The position numbers were made by a program, and so were the translations under genes. Below are positions 5,758 through 10,846 of a stretch of 10,846 nucleotides of DNA, piece by piece. Origin of the DNA: Methanosaeta sp. NSP1 (GTDB taxonomy: Archaea > Halobacteriota > Methanosarcinia > Methanotrichales > Methanotrichaceae); the NCBI GenBank assembly GCA_002256595.1, contig NOLC01000155.1, positions 1 to 10,846 of the forward strand. The letters are read 5' to 3'. The notes under the pieces were generated by a model. It worked only from the letters and a program-made list of their open reading frames with translations. It searched no databases and was not told the DNA's origin. Position 1 is the first letter of the stretch. Each line of letters starts with the position of its first letter.

Positions 5758-7785
5758 TTGTATGCCGACTATGCATATCTGATAGTAGCCCTTCCCGTAC
5801 TGGCATTCCTGCTATGCCTCTTCATAGGCTGGCGGCTGCCGATAGGCGGAGGATTCATAACCGTGCTGGCCACATTTGCCGGCCTGGTTTTGTCTCTGGG
5901 CATATTCTCGGAGATATATCCGGGAGAAATCGTTCATCAGTCCATACCCTGGTTTGCCGATTTTAACGTAGGCATACTGATAGATCCGCTGGCTCTGGTG
6001 ATGCTGCTGATGGTCACCTTTGTGGTCACGCTCATCCATACCTACGCCAATGGATACATGAAGGGAGATCCGGGCGCAGCCAGGTACTTTGCAGAGGCAG
6101 CTTTATTCACCGCTTCCATGCTGGGCCTGATCTATGCCGATAACCTTCTCCAGCTCTTCATATTCTGGGAGCTGGTGGGTCTGTGCTCATACCTTCTCAT
6201 CGGCTTCTGGTACCGCAAGCCCTCCGCGGCTGCGGCAGCCAAGAAGGCTTTCCTGACTACGCGCGTGGGCGATGTCTTATTCCTGGCAGGCATAATTCTG
6301 CTCTACAACAATCTGGCCAGCCTGAACCTCGCTCTCAAGCCGGGAGAGTACCTTTTGCAGTTCCCGGTGATCTATGCCAATCTGGCTTCCATTCCTGGCG
6401 ATCAGCTCACACTCATCGCCTTGGGCCTCTTGGGAGGCGCTGTAGGCAAGTCAGGTCAGTTCCCCCTGCATGTCTGGCTTCCCGATGCCATGGAGGGCCC
6501 CACCACCGTCTCGGCCATGATCCATGCTGCGACCATGGTCACTGCCGGTGTTTACCTGGTGGCCAGGATGTTTCCCCTCTTCTACGCCGCGCCCCACGGG
6601 CTGACGGCTGTAGCAGCAGTGGGTGCATTCACGGCTCTGTTTGCCGCAACCATGGGCCTTACGGCCTTCGACATCAAGAGGGTTTTAGCCTTCTCCACAG
6701 TCTCGCAGCTCGGCTTTATGATGGCCGGCCTGGGAGTGGGCGCAGCAGTAGGAACTTTTGCCGTGGGAGTGTCCATCTTCCATTTGATCGGCCACTCCTT
6801 CTTCAAGGCTCTGCTCTTCCTCTGCGCCGGTTCGGTAATTCACGCCGTAAACACCAACGATATGCGGGAGATGGGTGGAGTAGGAAAATACATGAAGTGG
6901 ACCATGTACACCATGCTCATAGGCTCACTGTCCCTGGCCGGATTCCCACTGTTCACGGGATTCTTCTCCAAGGATGAGATCATTGTAATCGCCTATGAGT
7001 ACGGCACCATGATCAACTTCCTGCCCTACATCTTCCTGGTGCTGGCCGCAGTTCTGACTGCCATCTACACCTTCAGGATGTGGTTCTCGGTCTTCACCGG
7101 CAAGGAGAGATCCAACTACGGCAAGCACGAGTCGCCCTGGGTAATGCTGGGACCGCTGGTGCTACTCGCCGTATTCGCCTTTGGATTCGGCTTTGCAGCC
7201 CAGGAGGACTTCTACGACTACCTTGACTCCAACTTCGAGCATTACGATGTGGACTTCGTAGAGCTCGGTGTAATCGGAGGCCATGCCCTGGAAGGCGAGC
7301 ATGGCGCTGCTGCCGCGGAAGGCGAACATGCTGCGGCGGAAGGAGAGGAGGCAGCCGGAGAAGGAGAAGAAGAGGGTGGAGAGCCCTGGTATATTCAGAT
7401 ACTGCCCATAATTGTAGCCATTGGCGGCATTCTCACCGCGGCGCTCTTCTACTGGGACAAAGTCAAAAAATTCGATCCAAGCCAGGTTACCGGCGACAAG
7501 GACCCTATCCGGAAGATGCTGCTCAAGGGATACTACCAGCATGAGATCATGACCGGTTGGTTCGCTGAGACGATTGTCTACGGCACGGCCTTGATCTGCA
7601 ATATGATCGACATCAAGCTGGTGGACGGCTGGCTCAACTGGCTGTCGGCCTGGGTCATGGGCTTTGCACAGCATGTGAGAAAGGTTCAGACCGGCATAGT
7701 GCAGAACTATGTCACGGCTCTGGTACTGGGAGTTGTGGTGCTGGTGGTTGTTATTACTCTGGCTAGGGAGGTGGGACTGGTATGA
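5758..7785 (+). CDS. fpoL: F420H2 dehydrogenase antiporter-like subunit FpoL (NuoL/ND5 family)
   Basis: This is the most distal ion-pumping subunit of the membrane arm. At 675 residues it is long enough for the full NuoL form: a 14-helix antiporter core, then helix 15, the lateral helix and a final anchor (about 655-673). Key residues are visible: Glu138 in FWELVG (helix 5), Lys231 in GKSGQFPLHVWLPDAMEGP (helix 7), His256 in SAMIHAATMVTAG, His342 and His346 in FHLIGHSFFKA, Lys405 in FFSKDE (helix 12). Residues 509-543, between helices 14 and 15, form an acidic low-complexity tract. The segment after it (about 581-630: RKMLLKGYYQHEI onward) resembles the lateral-helix region. TTG start; the stop overlaps the fpoM ATG in an ATGA. 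Confidence 0.95.
   Translation: MYADYAYLIVALPVLAFLLCLFIGWRLPIGGGFITVLATFAGLVLSLGIFSEIYPGEIVHQSIPWFADFNVGILIDPLALVMLLMVTFVVTLIHTYANGYMKGDPGAARYFAEAALFTASMLGLIYADNLLQLFIFWELVGLCSYLLIGFWYRKPSAAAAAKKAFLTTRVGDVLFLAGIILLYNNLASLNLALKPGEYLLQFPVIYANLASIPGDQLTLIALGLLGGAVGKSGQFPLHVWLPDAMEGPTTVSAMIHAATMVTAGVYLVARMFPLFYAAPHGLTAVAAVGAFTALFAATMGLTAFDIKRVLAFSTVSQLGFMMAGLGVGAAVGTFAVGVSIFHLIGHSFFKALLFLCAGSVIHAVNTNDMREMGGVGKYMKWTMYTMLIGSLSLAGFPLFTGFFSKDEIIVIAYEYGTMINFLPYIFLVLAAVLTAIYTFRMWFSVFTGKERSNYGKHESPWVMLGPLVLLAVFAFGFGFAAQEDFYDYLDSNFEHYDVDFVELGVIGGHALEGEHGAAAAEGEHAAAEGEEAAGEGEEEGGEPWYIQILPIIVAIGGILTAALFYWDKVKKFDPSQVTGDKDPIRKMLLKGYYQHEIMTGWFAETIVYGTALICNMIDIKLVDGWLNWLSAWVMGFAQHVRKVQTGIVQNYVTALVLGVVVLVVVITLAREVGLV
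7282..7386 (+). repeat. Low-complexity coding repeat: Glu/Ala/Gly/His tract in FpoL
   Basis: The tract encodes FpoL residues 509-543, with repeated GEHGAAAAEGEHAAAEGE-like units ending in a Glu/Gly run. It is strongly acidic and alanine-rich. By homology with NuoL topology it would lie on the outer face of the membrane, between helices 14 and 15. Confidence 0.75.
7766..7773 (+). promoter_or_regulatory. Shine-Dalgarno site of fpoM
   Basis: GGGAGGTG near the end of fpoL ends eight bases before the ATG at 7782. Confidence 0.7.
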
Positions 7786-9284
7786 TCTCAAACGCACTCT
7801 CGCTGATGATCGCCATTCCCCTTCTGGGGGCGGTGATATCATTCTTTGCGGGAAGCAAAGCCAAATTTGTGGCCCTGCTAGCCTCGCTGGCACCTCTATA
7901 CCTGTCCCTGCAAATGTATATGGAGTTCGACAAAACCTCCAAGATAATGCAGTTCGTGGAGAGCTATGACTGGGTTCCATCCATCGGGGTCAAGTACACT
8001 CTTGGCGTCGACGGAATCGGATTTCCCCTGGTTCTCCTCTCGACCATAGTCTCGGTATTGGTGATAATCTACTCCTGGGGAGAGACCAAGAAGCCCAATC
8101 AGTACTTCGCCCTGCTTCTGCTCAATGAAGTAGGAGTTTTAGGTGTCTTCACCGCTCTGGACTTCTTCCTCTTCTACATCTTCTGGGAGGTAGTGCTCAT
8201 ACCCATGTTCTTCCTCATAGGATCATGGGGCGGACCGAGAAAGGATTACGCAGCTATCAAGTTCTTCATCTATACCCACGTGGCTAGCCTGGTGATGCTC
8301 CTGGCCATATTCGCCCTGTACTTCACCTACCAGACTCCGGAGGGTGGAAGGACATTCGATATGCTGACACTGCTGGCGGCTACGGCAGACACGAGCATAT
8401 TCCCAACCAGCCTGCTCAATATCATTTTCGCCGGGCTGCTGCTGGGATTCCTGGTCAAGATGCCGGCGTTTCCCTTCCATACCTGGCTGCCGGATGCCCA
8501 CGTCGAGGCACCCGCAGCCGGCTCGGTGGTGCTGGCAGCATTGCTGCTAAAGATGGGCGGATACGGACTCTTCCGGGTGATCATGCCCATGCTTCCCAGT
8601 GTGGACAAGGCATTTGTGACCATCATCGCCATAATCGCCGTGATCTCCATCGTCTACGGAGCCTTCATGGCCCTGGCTCAAAAGGACATCAAGAAGCTGG
8701 TGGCCTACTCCTCCGTCAGCCACATGGGATTTGTGACGCTGGGAGCTGTGGCCTTCACCTGGATGTCTGTCACCGGCGCCATGTTCCAGCAGTTCTCGCA
8801 TGGAATCATCACCTGCGTCCTGTTCATGTCTGCTGGTACCATCCAGCACGTGGTAGGGACGAGGGTAATTGCCGATTTAGGTGGCTTAGCCGATCGCATG
8901 CCCAAGTTCGCTGTGATCATGATGGCCGGATTCATGGCCTCTCTGGGGCTGCCGGGCATGAGTGGATTCGTGGCTGAGTTCATGGTCTTGACCGGCTCAT
9001 ATCCCAGCCTGCCCACTTACACCATGATCGTGGTCTTCCTGAGCGTGGTGACAACTGCAGCCTATCATCTTTGGGCTATGCAAAAGGCCATGTTCGGACC
9101 GATATTGAAGAAGTATATGAATGTCCATGATCCGCATTCGTATGAGTTGTTCTCCATGGCCATGATCATAGTTCTCTCCCTGATCTTCGGCCTGCAGCCG
9201 GGCTTGATCACTGATATCATGGGCACGGCGGCAACACAGGTCATGGAGCCGGTTATGACTCTAGCCCAGATGGGGGTGATCTGA
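7782..9284 (+). CDS. fpoM: F420H2 dehydrogenase antiporter-like subunit FpoM (NuoM/ND4 family)
   Basis: This is the middle antiporter-like ion pump of the membrane arm. Its 500 residues and about 14 hydrophobic segments match NuoM. Expected charged residues are present: Glu136 in FWEVVLIPMFFLIG (helix 5), Lys226 in LVKMPAFPFHTWLPDAHVEAP (helix 7), Lys304/305 in KDIKKLVAYSSVSHMG (helix 8), and Glu399 in GFVAEF (helix 12), where NuoM has glutamate and NuoL and NuoN have lysine. That glutamate and the VEAP motif separate it from the other two. It begins inside an ATGA overlap with fpoL and ends one base before fpoN. It looks intact. Confidence 0.95.
   Translation: MISNALSLMIAIPLLGAVISFFAGSKAKFVALLASLAPLYLSLQMYMEFDKTSKIMQFVESYDWVPSIGVKYTLGVDGIGFPLVLLSTIVSVLVIIYSWGETKKPNQYFALLLLNEVGVLGVFTALDFFLFYIFWEVVLIPMFFLIGSWGGPRKDYAAIKFFIYTHVASLVMLLAIFALYFTYQTPEGGRTFDMLTLLAATADTSIFPTSLLNIIFAGLLLGFLVKMPAFPFHTWLPDAHVEAPAAGSVVLAALLLKMGGYGLFRVIMPMLPSVDKAFVTIIAIIAVISIVYGAFMALAQKDIKKLVAYSSVSHMGFVTLGAVAFTWMSVTGAMFQQFSHGIITCVLFMSAGTIQHVVGTRVIADLGGLADRMPKFAVIMMAGFMASLGLPGMSGFVAEFMVLTGSYPSLPTYTMIVVFLSVVTTAAYHLWAMQKAMFGPILKKYMNVHDPHSYELFSMAMIIVLSLIFGLQPGLITDIMGTAATQVMEPVMTLAQMGVI
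9273..9280 (+). promoter_or_regulatory. Shine-Dalgarno site deciding the GTG start of fpoN
   Basis: GGGGTGAT ends five bases before the GTG at 9286. The next in-frame ATG falls within the first membrane segment, so GTG is preferred. Confidence 0.65.
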
Positions 9285-9285
9285 A

Positions 9286-10782
9286 GTGGAATTTTCACAC
9301 TACGCACCCCTCTGGGGAGAAGCGCTTCTGACAGTCCTGGCAGTATTGGTCATACTGCTGGGGTCCTTGATGAAAAGCAGCGGCAAGATGATGGGATATC
9401 TGAGCGCGGCCGGACTGGTGGCAGCACTGGCTCTGGTGGCCAGCAACCTGACCCTCAAGCCGGCACTGTTCTTCTTTGATACCATCTCTGTAGATGCCCT
9501 GTCCCAGTTCTTCAAGGCAGTCTTCCTGGTGGTGTCTTTGCTGGTAGTGATAGCATCACTGTCCAAGTACACCGGAAAGGGAGCAGATGAGTATTATGCG
9601 CTGGTTCTCTTAGCAACAGTGGGCATGATGGTTGTCTCCAGCTCGGTTGACATAGTAACCCTGTTCGTGGGATTTGAGCTGGCCAGCCTGTCCACATATG
9701 CCCTGGCGGCCTTCGATAAGACCAAGAAGAACCTGGAAGCGGCCATGAAGTACTTCATCTTCGGCTCAGTTGCCTCCGCTTTCATGCTCTTCGGCTTCTC
9801 GCTGCTCTACGGCATGACCGGATCAACCAGGCTGGAGGATATCGCCGCGGCTTCCATAGCCAACTTCGGCCCGGCCACTCTGGTAGCCCTGATCTTTGTG
9901 ATCGTGGGATTTGCCTTCAAGATGGCTCTGGTCCCCTTCCATATGTGGGCTCCGGATACCTATGAGGGCGCACCGCCTCTGGTCAGCGCTCTGCTGGCAG
10001 CAGGCTCCAAGAAGATGGGCTTCGCCGCAGCTTTTCGGGTGATCATCATCGCCCTGGTGGCTCTGCGAATGGAGTGGTACATGGCCTTCGCCATACTGGC
10101 GGCTGTGACCATGACGCTCGGTAATCTCGCCGCATGCTGGCAGAACAATGTGCGGCGCATACTGGCTTACTCATCCATTGCTCAGGCAGGCTACATAGCC
10201 ATAGCCTTTGTAGTGGTGGGGGCAGCCTATGGAGCGGCACCGGTTAGTGTGCTGAACCTGGGGCCGGTGCGAGCCGATCAGCTCGGCATCGCCGGCGCAT
10301 TGCTGCTCATACTGGGACATGCTCTGATGAAGACGGGAGCCTTCATCGGCACGGCTCAGGTGGCAGGGATGGTCTCCAAGGGAAGCGACAGCGACCCGGA
10401 CGACATATCCAACTATGCGGGCCTCGCCAGCCGGGCGCCCATAACAGCGTTTTGCATGCTCATCTTCATGTTTGCGCTGGCGGGAATACCACCCACGGCA
10501 GGATACATAGGCAAGTTCGTGCTCTTCAGCTCGGCCATCTACTCCGGCCTGGTCTGGCTGGCGGTTCTGGCCATCCTCAACAGCGCTCTGTCGCTGGTGT
10601 ACTACCTGAGGATCATCAGCTACATGTATCTCAAGGAGCCGGCCGGCCCCAAGATCGCTGAGCAGAAGGGATATGTGGTGGCGCTGGTCTTGACCACGCT
10701 GGCCGTGGTCTGGATAGGCGTCTTCCCGGATGGATTCATCGACTGGGCACTGCAGGCAGCAGCGGTTCTGCTGCCGCAGTGA
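9286..10782 (+). CDS. fpoN: F420H2 dehydrogenase antiporter-like subunit FpoN (NuoN/ND2 family)
   Basis: This is the antiporter-like pump closest to the peripheral arm. Its 498 residues and about 14 hydrophobic segments match bacterial NuoN. Visible family residues: Glu131 in FVGFELASLSTYAL (helix 5), Lys212 in FAFKMALVPFHMWAPDTYEGAP (helix 7; the APDTYEG form is typical of NuoN), and Lys410 in GYIGKF (helix 12). In the helix 8 motif the residues are RRILAYSSIAQAGY. GTG start with a ribosome site overlapping the fpoM end. It is the last gene of the operon: a T-rich terminator follows the stop at once, and no fpoO follows in the 64 remaining bases. Confidence 0.95.
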   Translation: MEFSHYAPLWGEALLTVLAVLVILLGSLMKSSGKMMGYLSAAGLVAALALVASNLTLKPALFFFDTISVDALSQFFKAVFLVVSLLVVIASLSKYTGKGADEYYALVLLATVGMMVVSSSVDIVTLFVGFELASLSTYALAAFDKTKKNLEAAMKYFIFGSVASAFMLFGFSLLYGMTGSTRLEDIAAASIANFGPATLVALIFVIVGFAFKMALVPFHMWAPDTYEGAPPLVSALLAAGSKKMGFAAAFRVIIIALVALRMEWYMAFAILAAVTMTLGNLAACWQNNVRRILAYSSIAQAGYIAIAFVVVGAAYGAAPVSVLNLGPVRADQLGIAGALLLILGHALMKTGAFIGTAQVAGMVSKGSDSDPDDISNYAGLASRAPITAFCMLIFMFALAGIPPTAGYIGKFVLFSSAIYSGLVWLAVLAILNSALSLVYYLRIISYMYLKEPAGPKIAEQKGYVVALVLTTLAVVWIGVFPDGFIDWALQAAAVLLPQ

Positions 10783-10807
10783 TTTTCTTTTTTCAGTTTT
10801 TATTTTT
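10783..10807 (+). terminator. T-rich archaeal terminator after fpoN
   Basis: Directly after the fpoN stop come runs TTTTCTTTTTT, TTTTTA and TTTTT on the coding strand with no strong hairpin, the usual form of an archaeal intrinsic terminator. It marks the end of the operon. Confidence 0.75.
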
Positions 10808-10846
10808 GGCGGGCCGATCTCGTGGAAAAAATTTTTACCAGAGATG
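10808..10846. other. Window end, no gene identified
   Basis: These 39 bases contain AAAAAATTTTT (10826-10836) and end in ATG. The AT-rich block could be part of a promoter for a gene beyond the edge, but nothing here proves it. Confidence 0.3.

Noticed and set aside
7162..7980. 272-codon minus-strand open frame opposite the fpoL/fpoM junction
   Set aside because: Its product is low in family-like features and spans two well-supported plus-strand genes; it arises from GC-rich codon bias.
458..10782. Alternative assignment as Archaeoglobus-type Fqo or bacterial Nuo
   Set aside because: The gene order differs from Fqo as I recall it, no NuoE/F/G genes occur, and FpoB and FpoD motifs match the methanogen type. 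Methanoperedens-like archaea cannot be fully excluded.
10826..10836. AAAAAATTTTT palindrome near the right edge
   Set aside because: A short A/T run has trivial symmetry; without the downstream gene it cannot be called a regulatory site.

Overview
The window carries a nearly complete energy-converting F420H2-dehydrogenase (Fpo) operon from a methanogenic archaeon. Fpo is the archaeal relative of respiratory complex I. The best guess is Methanothrix (Methanosaeta) or a close relative. Reasons: Fpo-type subunits in the order A-B-CD-H-I-J-J-K-L-M-N; archaeal expression signals (TATA-like box, strong GGAGG ribosome sites, poly-T terminator); an archaeal-type deoxyhypusine synthase next door; a GC content judged by eye to be above 50%, high for Methanosarcina; and a long lysine/alanine tail on FpoI, which I recall from memory as a Methanothrix trait. 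The genus is an inference, not a proven assignment.

Layout. Bases 1-324 (minus strand) hold the 5' part of a deoxyhypusine synthase-like gene that runs off the left edge. Bases 325-457 are a divergent promoter region. From 458 to 10782 every gene lies on the plus strand, tightly packed with overlaps or gaps of no more than 14 bases: fpoA, fpoB, a fused fpoCD, fpoH, fpoI, fpoJ in two parts, fpoK, fpoL, fpoM and fpoN. A T-rich terminator follows fpoN directly at 10783-10807. No stretch longer than 300 bases lacks a gene.

How the genes work together. FpoB, CD and I form the cytoplasmic iron-sulfur arm, which passes electrons towards methanophenazine. FpoA, H, J and K form the proximal membrane part. 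FpoL, M and N are the three antiporter-like ion pumps, and the charged residues expected of the family are visible in each. The F420H2-oxidising input subunit FpoF is absent, as is FpoO, and the operon ends without them. With the lysine-rich FpoI tail, this fits a complex fed by reduced ferredoxin rather than F420H2, as has been proposed for Methanothrix.

Oddities. (1) The end of the second fpoJ gene appears to be missing: its family-like sequence stops just before the fpoK start and it then reads out of frame into fpoK for 122 bases, so a real deletion or an assembly or consensus error is likely. (2) FpoC and FpoD are one polypeptide. (3) FpoI has a basic Ala/Lys tail and FpoL has an acidic Ala/Glu/Gly tract. 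(4) Four of the eleven operon genes start with TTG. I see no wholly new system here; the novelty is in variations on a known complex.
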